64,000 nt of DNA from Lewinellaceae bacterium (GTDB lineage Bacteria; Bacteroidota; Bacteroidia; Chitinophagales; Saprospiraceae). The stretch covers positions 1,812,001 to 1,876,000 of the forward strand of contig JACJYD010000001.1 of NCBI GenBank assembly GCA_020636275.1. Direction: 5' to 3'. This document shows positions 14,594 through 23,233 of this stretch, piece after piece. The translations under genes were made by a program, and so were the position numbers. Positions within the stretch are counted from its first letter, which is position 1; every line of letters starts with the position of its first letter. Below the pieces are notes generated by a model, which worked only from the letters and a program-made list of their open reading frames with translations, made no database searches and had not been told where the DNA came from.

Positions 14594-16480
14594 ATGAGTG
14601 TGATCATTCTGACATATGCCAATAGTGAACAAGCCCCTCTTCAGCATCTGAGAGATGAGGATGATCGGGTAAATGAGTTATTGTCGGAAGGTAGAAAGGC
14701 TCGACATTTTCTTTTGGAGAGAGACCAATACGCCACTCCAGATAAAATAGCTGCTAAGGTCAACGAATTTAAGGATGAGTTAGAATTCTTTTCCTACAGT
14801 GGGCATGCTGGAAAAGATGTATTGTTTACAGAAGATGGTGCTGCCCGAGCAGAGGGAATTGCTCATTTGCTGGGGCTATGCCCCTTTTTAAAGGTGGTTT
14901 TCCTCAATGGCTGTGCTACTGTAGGGCAGGTGAAAGCCTTACTGGAAAAAGGTATTCCGGCAGTAATAGCAACGTACGCACCAGTTGGGGATGAACTCGC
15001 AAAAGATTTTTCCATCGCCTTCTTTGACGCACTTCGAACGAAAAATTCCTTGGAGCAGGCATTTGAACATGCAAAGGGGTTTGTATTGATGAAAAGTGGC
15101 GATTTGAGATTTAAAAAGCAGGCTCGTGGTATTGGTTTTGCCGGAGTTACAGACCGGGATTGGGGGTTGTTTTGGAGAGAAGATAAAAAAGAGATTTTGC
15201 AATGGACATTGCCAATGGGAGCTCATCCCAATACGATTTTGAAAGATGCAGGCTCGGATGCTGAATTGACCAAGGTGTTTTTTGTAGCCGATAAACCTAT
15301 TCGGGAAAAATATTACTTGAAGATCCGTAACAGTTTTCACAAGGATAAAAATATTAAATTTAATGATCTATTTGGTGTGGGGGACCCTATTCAACGGGAG
15401 GCGGTACAAGGAGAGATCGAGGCTGCTGATGCTGTTGTTTTTCTGATCAATGGTCTGGACTTTCATACGCTTTGGGGGCAGATAGCGTGGATAAAGGATT
15501 GCTTACTGGACTCACATAAACCATTGGTATTTGTGAAACTCCCTGGTGTTCTTGAACCCCTGGAGTTTTTGGAACAAGAAATAGGCCCTCCAGATGCGAA
15601 GTTACCTGGATACCTGGATATGTTTGATGGAATAAAGGACCAGCCTGCCACTTTGGATGGATATATTCTTTCTTCCTTTAAAGGTGAATTACAGCAAGCA
15701 ATTGATCAAATCACTTTGAGGAACGGGATACCTCATGAGAAATTAAGGGAAGAGTTGTTGGAATTCGACCTCCATACTCCTTCCTCTGCGTTTAAAAATT
15801 TTATTGAACAACGCGAAAAATTAAACCTGGTGGCCCTGCAAGGGACTAACCGTTGTGGGCAAGACCTCTTATTGGAGCGATTGTTGGGATATCTTCCCGA
15901 AATGGATCAATGTCTGCGATTTTCAATTGATCTCATGGCAAGTGGAAATACTATCACTTCAGAATCACAGCTTTGGAAGGAACTTTGCCGATATTTAATT
16001 GAGATGAAAATAGACGATCCTGAAATTATCAGCTCCATACTCGTAAACCGACTCAAGCAAAAAGATATTTTGATTATTTTGGATAATGTGGCGACCGATA
16101 AAGCCGGGGTAGAAAATCTGAGTATGGTGGTTACTTTTTGGGAAAGGGTACTCGCTTCCCTATCCTCCATACCAGTTGGTGAATTACATCAGCTCTATGT
16201 ATTTGTTATCAATCGTGCTGCCCATTGCAATGTACTTTTTGATCCTGGCAATTTCCGGCTACCTCATGCCCTGTTGCTCAATATTGAGCCTATTGACCAG
16301 CAAACCCTTGCAGACTGGCATCGGGAAAAGCAAAGGCGATTTAGAAACCAACCGGTATTTCAACATTTGCTCGAACAACCGGGTGAACTACTAGGTGATG
16401 GGTATTTGTCGGATGTCGTTTTCAGAATATGCGATCGATTGAATTGTAAACCAGTATACGCCAAACTCATCAAACAATGA
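14594..16480 (+). CDS. CHAT protease with TIR-like and degenerate STAND-type NTPase regions
   Basis: This 628-residue protein begins with a CHAT (caspase-like) protease of about 215 residues. The His is His71 in FSYSGHAGKD and the Cys is Cys107 in FLNGCAT. A second alpha/beta region (about 235-385; VFFVADKPIREKYYLKIR, EAADAVVFLIN) resembles a TIR or similar Rossmann-like domain. The C-terminal third looks like an inactive STAND NTPase: the P-loop position reads LQGTNRCGQDLLLERL, lacking the usual Lys-Ser/Thr, followed by DILIILDNVATDKAG in the Walker B position. I infer an activatable protease effector with a non-hydrolysing sensor or adaptor. The DNA is clearly richer in AT than the FGE genes. 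Its stop overlaps the MoxR start (ATGA). Confidence 0.82.
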   Translation: MSVIILTYANSEQAPLQHLRDEDDRVNELLSEGRKARHFLLERDQYATPDKIAAKVNEFKDELEFFSYSGHAGKDVLFTEDGAARAEGIAHLLGLCPFLKVVFLNGCATVGQVKALLEKGIPAVIATYAPVGDELAKDFSIAFFDALRTKNSLEQAFEHAKGFVLMKSGDLRFKKQARGIGFAGVTDRDWGLFWREDKKEILQWTLPMGAHPNTILKDAGSDAELTKVFFVADKPIREKYYLKIRNSFHKDKNIKFNDLFGVGDPIQREAVQGEIEAADAVVFLINGLDFHTLWGQIAWIKDCLLDSHKPLVFVKLPGVLEPLEFLEQEIGPPDAKLPGYLDMFDGIKDQPATLDGYILSSFKGELQQAIDQITLRNGIPHEKLREELLEFDLHTPSSAFKNFIEQREKLNLVALQGTNRCGQDLLLERLLGYLPEMDQCLRFSIDLMASGNTITSESQLWKELCRYLIEMKIDDPEIISSILVNRLKQKDILIILDNVATDKAGVENLSMVVTFWERVLASLSSIPVGELHQLYVFVINRAAHCNVLFDPGNFRLPHALLLNIEPIDQQTLADWHREKQRRFRNQPVFQHLLEQPGELLGDGYLSDVVFRICDRLNCKPVYAKLIKQ

Positions 16481-17433
16481 CCTCAGCCAAGAAATACACA
16501 GGAGAAGCGTTGACAAAATACCAGGCCGCTCTTGATCTTGACCCTTATTTCCCAAGTGATGGGTTGATACGTGCAGTAGAAGTAGCCAGGCTATTGGAAC
16601 GTCCACTGCTGCTGCGCGGAGAACCAGGTAGTGGGAAGACGAGGCTCGCAGAAGCCATTGCCTATGAGTTGCATGGAGATAAATACCAGGATTTTCTTTT
16701 TCGCTGGAATATTAAATCCACGACAAAAGCTCAGGAAGGGCTCTATGTTTACGATCACCTCCAGCGACTGAGGGATGTACAAGACACCTCGATAAAAAAG
16801 GATGAAATTGCCAAGATCCAATATTGGAAGCTGGGGCCGGTCGGCGAGGCATTTGACAAATCCAGTAGAGATTATCCTCCGCCGGTTTTACTTATCGACG
16901 AGATCGACAAAGCCGACATCGATTTCCCCAATGACCTGCTTGACGTATTAGAAGGCAAGCCTAAAAAATTCAAAATACTCGAAACGGGAAAGGATATTGA
17001 AGCAAAACAATCGCCTGTTGTGATCATTACCAGCAACGACGAAAAAGAATTGCCCAATGCTTTTCTACGTCGCTGCGTGTTCTTCTACATTCCCTTCCCT
17101 TCCTACGAAGAATTGCTTCGTATTGCCAGAGCAAATCTGGCTAAGATCCAGAATGCAGGAATCCAAGAGTCCTTGATTGAGCCCCTAATCAGGTTTTTCC
17201 GACATAAATACCTCGAAATGAAGAACAATCCGAATACAGACAAGCGCCCATCTACTTCAGAACTGCTAGACTGGCTTCGGGTAGTTGCCTATTACCAGCC
17301 TCAGGAAAATGGGGAGTTGCAAGTTGGGGAGCAGGGAGAATTGATCTTCCGTGATGGAAAAGTGCTCTATCCGGAAGTGCTTTTTAAGAGTTTCGACGAC
17401 TGGAAAATGCAATTGGGAGAAGATTATATTTAA
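16477..17433 (+). CDS. MoxR-type AAA+ ATPase
   Basis: A 318-residue AAA+ ATPase with Walker A GEPGSGKTRLAEAIA (from about residue 48), Walker B VLLIDEIDKAD (about 137-147) and the sensor-1 region VIITSNDEKELPNAF before the arginine RRC. MoxR proteins act as ATP-driven chaperones together with vWA partners. Here a vWA gene follows four bases downstream and the CHAT gene overlaps upstream by four bases, so the three are one operon. This MoxR-vWA pair plus a large third protein matches the ternary vWA-MoxR-associated (VMAP) conflict systems proposed from comparative genomics. Confidence 0.93.
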   Translation: MTSAKKYTGEALTKYQAALDLDPYFPSDGLIRAVEVARLLERPLLLRGEPGSGKTRLAEAIAYELHGDKYQDFLFRWNIKSTTKAQEGLYVYDHLQRLRDVQDTSIKKDEIAKIQYWKLGPVGEAFDKSSRDYPPPVLLIDEIDKADIDFPNDLLDVLEGKPKKFKILETGKDIEAKQSPVVIITSNDEKELPNAFLRRCVFFYIPFPSYEELLRIARANLAKIQNAGIQESLIEPLIRFFRHKYLEMKNNPNTDKRPSTSELLDWLRVVAYYQPQENGELQVGEQGELIFRDGKVLYPEVLFKSFDDWKMQLGEDYI

Positions 17434-17436
17434 GCA

Positions 17437-18564
17437 ATGGAAAAGCACCCACTCTTTCCCTATTCCTTTTTCAACCGCCTGCGTAAGGAGGTAGGAATTG
17501 AGTTGGATATGCAACAGTATTTTGGCTTTTTGAGAATTTTCACTTCGGATATTAAGCTAAATGACCCGAAGGATCTTCTGGAATTATGCAAGATTCATTG
17601 GCTTACACGGCCTAGATTTGAACGTCAGTTTGAAAAACTTTTTTGGGAGGAAGTCAAAAAAATCACCCAGGTTCAACCTGTTAGGGTGGAACGGGAAAAG
17701 CAAGCAGAGAAAATAGGAAATAGGAAGGACGAAGAAAAAGAGGAAATCTTGGCACCTCCTCCCGCTCCAACACCTTTAACCTCCCTCCCCGAGCAAGCCC
17801 CCCCTCCGAAGGTCGGAGAAGAAGAAGTACTCAATTCCATTTATGTGAATTTTAAGGAAAGTCCAGGAGTCGGAAGCCGTGATCACCAGGAGTCTTCCTT
17901 CTCTTTTCTGGACAACGACTTTATTTTTTCCAATAAGTACCTGCCTGCATCTGCTCGTCGAATGAAGCAAAATTGGCGATATTTGAAAAGTAGGGCGGAG
18001 AAAAAACCTGGACTTGATCTTGACCTGCCGGCCATTGTTAAATCCATTGCCCAAAATGGCTTTTTCTATTCCCCCGTCTTTCTTCTTGAGAAAATATATC
18101 GCCATCACATTTTGTTTCTGATCGACCATGGAGGCTCTATGGCGGCTTTTGAATCCTTATCCGCGCATTTAGTATCCACCATTCGGGAAAGCTTACAGGC
18201 ACAATACACCACCTCGCTGTATTTTCACAATTATCCCGTAGACCGTCTATTTCTCGATCCCTATCATACCAGGGCCATTAGATTGTCGGAATTTCTGCGG
18301 GATATCCCCCGACATTCCGGTCTTGTTTTCATTATCAGCGATGCTGGTGCTGCCCGAGGCAGGATTCATAGTGGGCGAATCGAACAAACGAGGGAGTTTT
18401 TGAAGACGGTTAGAAGACGGATACCTCATCTCCTTTGGCTCAACCCCATGCCTGAGGAACGGTGGGCAGGAAGTTCGGCTGCATATCTGTCTTTTTTTGT
18501 CGATATGCTGGAAGCTAGCGAAGCGGGCTTTCGGCGGCTTCCAGAGAAACTTAAACACCTGTAG
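17437..18564 (+). CDS. von Willebrand factor A-like protein, MoxR partner
   Basis: A 375-residue protein. The N-terminal 200 residues are poorly conserved and include a Pro-rich linker (APPPAPTPLTSLPEQAPPP). The C-terminal part is a vWA domain with the metal-binding MIDAS motif DHGGSM (Asp230-x-Gly-x-Ser234). It continues with LVFIISDAGAARGR and HLLWLNPMPEERW, the later strands of the fold. MoxR-associated vWA proteins bind metal and target proteins. The gene lies between moxR and the VMAP-like gene with three- and four-base gaps. Confidence 0.85.
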   Translation: MEKHPLFPYSFFNRLRKEVGIELDMQQYFGFLRIFTSDIKLNDPKDLLELCKIHWLTRPRFERQFEKLFWEEVKKITQVQPVRVEREKQAEKIGNRKDEEKEEILAPPPAPTPLTSLPEQAPPPKVGEEEVLNSIYVNFKESPGVGSRDHQESSFSFLDNDFIFSNKYLPASARRMKQNWRYLKSRAEKKPGLDLDLPAIVKSIAQNGFFYSPVFLLEKIYRHHILFLIDHGGSMAAFESLSAHLVSTIRESLQAQYTTSLYFHNYPVDRLFLDPYHTRAIRLSEFLRDIPRHSGLVFIISDAGAARGRIHSGRIEQTREFLKTVRRRIPHLLWLNPMPEERWAGSSAAYLSFFVDMLEASEAGFRRLPEKLKHL

Positions 18565-18568
18565 GCCT

Positions 18569-20113
18569 ATGGATGCTGTTTCTACCCCCATCGGCCCTCT
18601 TTCACCTATAGATGCCACCAAGGTGTTGGCATTTTGTGAATCGTTTTGTCAGAAGGACGATGAGCGCTATCTATGGTTTGCTGCCCATATCGCTTTCCCG
18701 GTAGTATTGACCACTGATTTAACCTACAAAATCTGGCTCAATTTCAGGAAAGATAACCAGGAAAATGCCGAGTTTTTACACATTCCGCTCGTCGCGGTTT
18801 CCGATGTATTGCTCTCCGACCTTTTCCGGGCTACTGGACAGGGCCTTTTTGAAACAACCCCGGATATTCGTTCGGCCTTGCTACGATACCTGGTAGCACA
18901 TCCTTTATTTGGTTCCAAACGATTGGATCACCTTGCCTCTTTTCTAAAATTTTACCTGCGCGAAAGCCTGCAATATATTCCTTCTTTGGCATTCTTTCGG
19001 GCTCAGGAATTCACCTACCTTGCCCACATAGAGCCCCAGCGCGCGGCAGAGAAACTGCTGGAGGCCTGGAATCAGCAAGCCGAGCAGTCTCGGTTCCGAC
19101 AGATGATGGAATGGTCAGAACAAGAGGCACAGTTGGCAAATGGAGGGAATATTAGGCAAGGTGCCGTCAACCCTTTAGGGGTAGCCGTACAGTTGGTAAA
19201 AGGCATCCGCCATTTTCAGATGGGTAATACAGAAGAAGCGTTAGGTTTGTTGAAAAACCTCAAAGGGATTGCCAGTCGCATGAAGGATGAAGGGATTCCG
19301 GTCAATATTCCAAAGAGTGTATTAGAGGCATTGCCAAGAGAGATTTTTGGGGATGTACCTGATATCCACATTGAGGAACAAACTACATCTACTACCCGTT
19401 ACGCAAAAATCCATCTTCTTACACCAAAAGGTGCTGACCAGAATGCTATTGCGAAAAGGCTATTTGGGGTGAGTATTCAGTCCCTGAAATCAGAGCCTTT
19501 GAAATGCTACCAATGGGAAGTAGAAGCAGGAATATTGAATAAACATAAATGGATCTTTCAAATATGGCAATTCACAGATGAAATTCCAGATGTTTTGGAC
19601 AAATTTTTATTTACTGAAAATGGCTTTTTTGCCATATGGATACCCAAAGGATTAAATGATGTTGAATCCTATATCAACCGGTGGCAGAATCGACTTTTCA
19701 GCCAGGTGGGAGAAAGGAATGCCTGGTTACTTTTGCCCAATGGATTTGATATCAATCTTTTAAAGAATATTAAAAATTGGATTGGGTCCTTTCGAGATAT
19801 TTGGGCATTACTATTTGATTGGGATTTGTGGGAGGCTATTGATTATAATAAAAAAATAAAAGGCCACTTTTTCTCCTACGATAGGGGAAATATCGAAGCC
19901 CAGTCAAGGTATAATTCTGGCCCCTCATTTTTTTTACGTTCCAAGGATACGGACGCTTTAGCTTTAAATGAAGGAGGTTTGGCACGTTGGTTTGGGGAAG
20001 ATTCCCCTTTAAGCTCTCTCGTATTTACCGCCCCCCCCCAACTGGGCAGAAAAACTCCTCGTTCTTTTCTCTCAAGCACAAAAAAAGGAAGGCTTTCTTT
20101 CCAGGGAACATGA
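18569..20113 (+). CDS. VMAP-like large protein, separated from its FGE domain by a frameshift
   Basis: The ATG at 18569 (four bases after the vWA stop) gives 514 residues. The protein is mostly alpha-helical in its first half (FCESFCQKDDERYLWFAAHI, then a helical-repeat-like region about residues 120-260). After about residue 270 comes a mixed alpha/beta region. I recognise no catalytic motif. Its place after CHAT, MoxR and vWA suggests the third member of a ternary system, which has been called VMAP. At C9 (20031-20039) the frame changes. The last 26 or so codons (QLGRKTPRSFLSSTKKGRLS) are out of register. In the next frame a sensible sequence continues without a stop (NWAEKLLVLFSQAQKKEGFL) into the FGE gene. 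With eight Cs the two would be one protein of about 1,010 residues. Confidence 0.75.
   Translation: MDAVSTPIGPLSPIDATKVLAFCESFCQKDDERYLWFAAHIAFPVVLTTDLTYKIWLNFRKDNQENAEFLHIPLVAVSDVLLSDLFRATGQGLFETTPDIRSALLRYLVAHPLFGSKRLDHLASFLKFYLRESLQYIPSLAFFRAQEFTYLAHIEPQRAAEKLLEAWNQQAEQSRFRQMMEWSEQEAQLANGGNIRQGAVNPLGVAVQLVKGIRHFQMGNTEEALGLLKNLKGIASRMKDEGIPVNIPKSVLEALPREIFGDVPDIHIEEQTTSTTRYAKIHLLTPKGADQNAIAKRLFGVSIQSLKSEPLKCYQWEVEAGILNKHKWIFQIWQFTDEIPDVLDKFLFTENGFFAIWIPKGLNDVESYINRWQNRLFSQVGERNAWLLLPNGFDINLLKNIKNWIGSFRDIWALLFDWDLWEAIDYNKKIKGHFFSYDRGNIEAQSRYNSGPSFFLRSKDTDALALNEGGLARWFGEDSPLSSLVFTAPPQLGRKTPRSFLSSTKKGRLSFQGT
20031..20039 (+). repeat. C9 homopolymer at the frameshift point
   Basis: Nine consecutive Cs lie inside the coding sequence. 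One C fewer joins the upstream frame to that of the FGE gene. Such tracts slip during replication and are a known basis for phase variation. They are also a frequent place for sequencing errors. Confidence 0.9.
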
Positions 20114-20120
20114 CTTTGAC

Positions 20121-21602
20121 ATGGAATCTCCCGACGAGCGTGAGATGATAGAATATTGTCTCATGGCATCGGGACAGGAACCTTACAACACCCTCTTCAT
20201 TCCCTCCGCTTTTCCCCAAGCCCTCCCTGACTTCTTCCTCGACTATCGCACCCGACTCACCACCTATTTTGTGCTGAAATTCGACTTCCTTCCAACCGAT
20301 TTCCGCTTCCGGCTGACCTATTGGCTTCTCAACGCTGGAAAAGCCCGTATCCTTGCCAACCGGCTGCCCATCGTGCTGGGCATGGACGGCAACGTAATGC
20401 AGATCAATTATTACCCGGAGAAAAGAGAATTGCATATCCTTCTGACCTTGCCGGAGGGTAACAACCCCAGATTTTATGAATCATTGAAAGAAAGTGGGCT
20501 TGCTACTATTTTGATGCGCAATTGGGAAGAAGTCTTAAGCCATGGATCATCTCATTCCACGGAGAGCAACACTGATGGAGCGTGGGTTTCAGAAGGGTCA
20601 GCCGAGTGGGATGAGGAAATAAAAGAAGTTGGAGTCCCTGGTTTTAACCGATCTCAATTAAAAACTCTCATCAAAAAAATATCTGAAGCAGTTAAATCCA
20701 GCACCACCCACTACCCATACCCCGTCTCCTTCACCTCCAAAACCCTCCACATCCCCGCCCACGCTACCCCTGCTCTGGATATGGTGCTCGTGCCTGGCGG
20801 CACCTTCACCATGGGTGACGTGATGGGCGATAAAGAATACGACTTCGAACTCCCGCTCCACGAAGTGACCCTCGACAGCTTCCGCATGGGCCGTTTTGCG
20901 GTGACCTTCGATGAATACGACGCCTTTTGCGTGGCGACCGGCAGGGAAAAACCCTCGGATCAAAGCTGGGGCCGCGGCCGCCGCCCAGTGATCAACGTGA
21001 GCTGGTACGATGCGGTGGAATACTGCAACTGGCTGAGCGAAATATGGCAATTGGACCCTGCCTATTCTATCGATAAGAATAAACAGGATCCCAATAACAC
21101 GAGCGACAACGACAAACAGAAATGGCTGGTTACCTTCAACCCCAAAGCCCGGGGCTACCGCTTGCCCACGGAAGCCCAATGGGAATATGCCGCGCGGGAG
21201 GGTGGAAAGAAGGTGCGCTTCGGGAATGGCAAGGGTGTGGCCGACCCGAAGGAGATCAATTTCGATGGGAGCAAAGAGTATAAAAAATCATATTCAATTG
21301 AGGGGGAATACCGTCGAAAGACCCTGCCGGGGGGCAGTCTGAACAGCCCCAACGAACTGGGCTTGCACGACATGAGCGGCAATGTGTGGGAATGGTGCTG
21401 GGACTGGTTTGGGAAGTATAGTTCCGATGCCCAGACCGATCCGACAGGTACCCTTGGGAGCTCGGACCGCGTGTTCCGCGGCGGCGGCTGGGGCGACAAC
21501 CCGCAGGACTGCCGCGTCGCGGCCCGCGGCAGCGTCAATGCGCCGGGCCGCGGCGGCGACCTGGGTTTCCGTCTGGTTCTCCCCCCAGTATCATCGGAGT
21601 AG
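20121..21602 (+). CDS. FGE-domain protein, second target of the retroelement
   Basis: From its own ATG this frame encodes 493 residues. Residues 1-218 are a region with no motif that I recognise. Residues of about 219-493 are an FGE/C-type-lectin-fold domain almost the same as in the TIR-FGE protein (MVLVPGGTFTMGD, LPTEAQWEYAARE, SGNVWEWCWDWFG). Its last 43 codons are variable repeat 2. The open frame extends upstream, past the ATG, to the C9 tract (20031-20039), so this is probably the C-terminal half of the preceding gene, placed out of frame by one base. In that reading, the recognition domain is attached to the VMAP-like protein of the MoxR-vWA operon. Confidence 0.88.
   Translation: MESPDEREMIEYCLMASGQEPYNTLFIPSAFPQALPDFFLDYRTRLTTYFVLKFDFLPTDFRFRLTYWLLNAGKARILANRLPIVLGMDGNVMQINYYPEKRELHILLTLPEGNNPRFYESLKESGLATILMRNWEEVLSHGSSHSTESNTDGAWVSEGSAEWDEEIKEVGVPGFNRSQLKTLIKKISEAVKSSTTHYPYPVSFTSKTLHIPAHATPALDMVLVPGGTFTMGDVMGDKEYDFELPLHEVTLDSFRMGRFAVTFDEYDAFCVATGREKPSDQSWGRGRRPVINVSWYDAVEYCNWLSEIWQLDPAYSIDKNKQDPNNTSDNDKQKWLVTFNPKARGYRLPTEAQWEYAAREGGKKVRFGNGKGVADPKEINFDGSKEYKKSYSIEGEYRRKTLPGGSLNSPNELGLHDMSGNVWEWCWDWFGKYSSDAQTDPTGTLGSSDRVFRGGGWGDNPQDCRVAARGSVNAPGRGGDLGFRLVLPPVSSE
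21460..21588 (+). repeat. DGR variable repeat 2 (VR2)
   Basis: Aligned with the template at 14233-14361, it has 22 differences and all are at template adenines. The 28-base 3' segment is unchanged. A G-to-A mismatch just upstream (21459) marks the left limit of homology. The stop follows four codons later. The flank ATCATCGGAGTAGCG is shared with VR1 but not with the template. Confidence 0.97.
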
Positions 21603-21722
21603 CGGTGCGTCGCGATTTTTGTTTGGATCAAAATTTTCAGAATGGAGGTTATACCTGGGACGGACCAATCCCGGGAATTTTTGAATGCGGTGAATTCTGA
21701 TCCTAACCATTTGAAAGTCGAC

Positions 21723-23045
21723 TCAAAGCAATGCTTTTTCCAGCAGCCACTTCGTGCGATCCGCCATAAACAGCGGAATATTCAACAACCCGCCATCCAG
21801 GGACAGGTTTTTCAGCGAGTAGCGTATTCGCAGAGGAGGTTGGAATTTTTCCTGATAGAAGCTTAGACTTCTGCTCCGAATATTTTCTTCAGATTTGACT
21901 TCTATGGGTAGAATATCATTCTGGTATTGGATTAAAAAATCCACTTCCGCCTTTCCTTCGGAAGTCCAATAGCGGGGTGTTACTGCAAATTGAGAGAGCA
22001 GACTTTGCAGGATGTAGTTTTCTGTCAGGGCGCCTTTGAATTCCACAAAAAGCCGGTTGCCAGATATGAAAACGGCAGGCTCGAGCTGGGCGAGTTGGCG
22101 GAGCAACCCCACATCGAGCAGATAGAGTTTAAAAGCAGACAGGTCGTCATAAGCGGAAAGGGGGATGCGAGGGGTGGTACATCGATTCACCTTGGTGGCC
22201 AGGCCGGCATGAATGAGCCAGAGTAGGGCATCTTCGTATTCCCTTGCCCGTGCCCCGGTTTTGACGGTCTGGTAAAGGAACTTCTTGTTTTCTCTTCCCA
22301 ATTGGGCGGGGATGGAGTTCCAGACGTAATTGATCTTGGCGATGTCTTTGGATTCGGCGTGTTTGGAAAAATCCAGCGCGTAGGCATCCAGGATGTCTTT
22401 AAGGCTCTTTTCCGTGCGGGCGATATCGTTTGTGTCTGCCAGTATTCGTGCAGGCTCGGGCATACCTCCCGAGATGAAGTACATTTTGAATTTTTCGACC
22501 AGATGGTTGAAAAAGAGGTCCGGAAGGGGTTCGAAGGTGTCGGTATTTTCCAAAAAGGCAGCCAGGCTTGGATCTACCCCGGCGAGAAACTCCATGAAAC
22601 GAAGGGGATGAACATCCATAAAATCGACTTTGCCGACTGGGAAAGAACTTTCCTTTCCCAGGGTAATTCCCAATAAAGAGCCTGCACTGGCCACGTGGTA
22701 TTCCGGCGCATTTTCGCAGAAGTATTTCAGGGTGTTCAACGCCTGGTTGCACTCCTGGATCTCATCCAGAATTACCAAGGTTTTGCCTGGCTTAATGCTG
22801 GAACCATGCACCAGTGACAAGTTTTGAAGGATTCTTCCTACGTCCTTGGTATGTTCAAAGAACTGCTTCAGGTCCGGCTGCTCTTCAAAGTTGAAATAGG
22901 CCGTATCTTCAAAAAAATTCTTCCCGAGGTCTTTGAGCAAATAGGTTTTCCCAACCTGGCGGGCTCCTTTGAGCACCAAAGGCTTCCGGTCAGGTGAATC
23001 TTTCCAGGCTATGAGCCGGGAGGTCAGGTTTCGTTTAAAGTACAT
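21723..23045 (-). CDS. ATPase with DUF4143 domain
   Basis: A 440-residue protein of the widespread AAA/DUF4143 family. The N-terminal ATPase has the P-loop KGARQVGKTYLL (about residues 25-36) and Walker B KTLVILDEIQECNQAL. The C-terminal half has a DUF4143 (PD-(D/E)xK-like) region, including YWTSEGKAEVDFLIQY and LPIEVKSEENIR, which hold the expected Asp, Glu-x-Lys set. The physiological function of the family is unclear; stress response or a toxin-like role have been suggested. It is convergent with the DGR operon, 120 bases away, and divergent from the Uma2 gene. Confidence 0.9.
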   Translation of the reverse strand: MYFKRNLTSRLIAWKDSPDRKPLVLKGARQVGKTYLLKDLGKNFFEDTAYFNFEEQPDLKQFFEHTKDVGRILQNLSLVHGSSIKPGKTLVILDEIQECNQALNTLKYFCENAPEYHVASAGSLLGITLGKESSFPVGKVDFMDVHPLRFMEFLAGVDPSLAAFLENTDTFEPLPDLFFNHLVEKFKMYFISGGMPEPARILADTNDIARTEKSLKDILDAYALDFSKHAESKDIAKINYVWNSIPAQLGRENKKFLYQTVKTGARAREYEDALLWLIHAGLATKVNRCTTPRIPLSAYDDLSAFKLYLLDVGLLRQLAQLEPAVFISGNRLFVEFKGALTENYILQSLLSQFAVTPRYWTSEGKAEVDFLIQYQNDILPIEVKSEENIRSRSLSFYQEKFQPPLRIRYSLKNLSLDGGLLNIPLFMADRTKWLLEKALL

Positions 23046-23233
23046 AATTCACGCTTTATGTTCCAATATTGTGATTTTTTTCACATTTTCTGAATTTATT
23101 TTGTGAAAAAATAATAATATGGCTGTAGAACCCTGGGGCTGGGGCTCGCTTTCCTGGGGGACATTTTTAAAACATCCACTCCCGATTGCATCTCCTCTTA
23201 AATCCCCTTATCTTTTTTCCTAAAAATGACACC

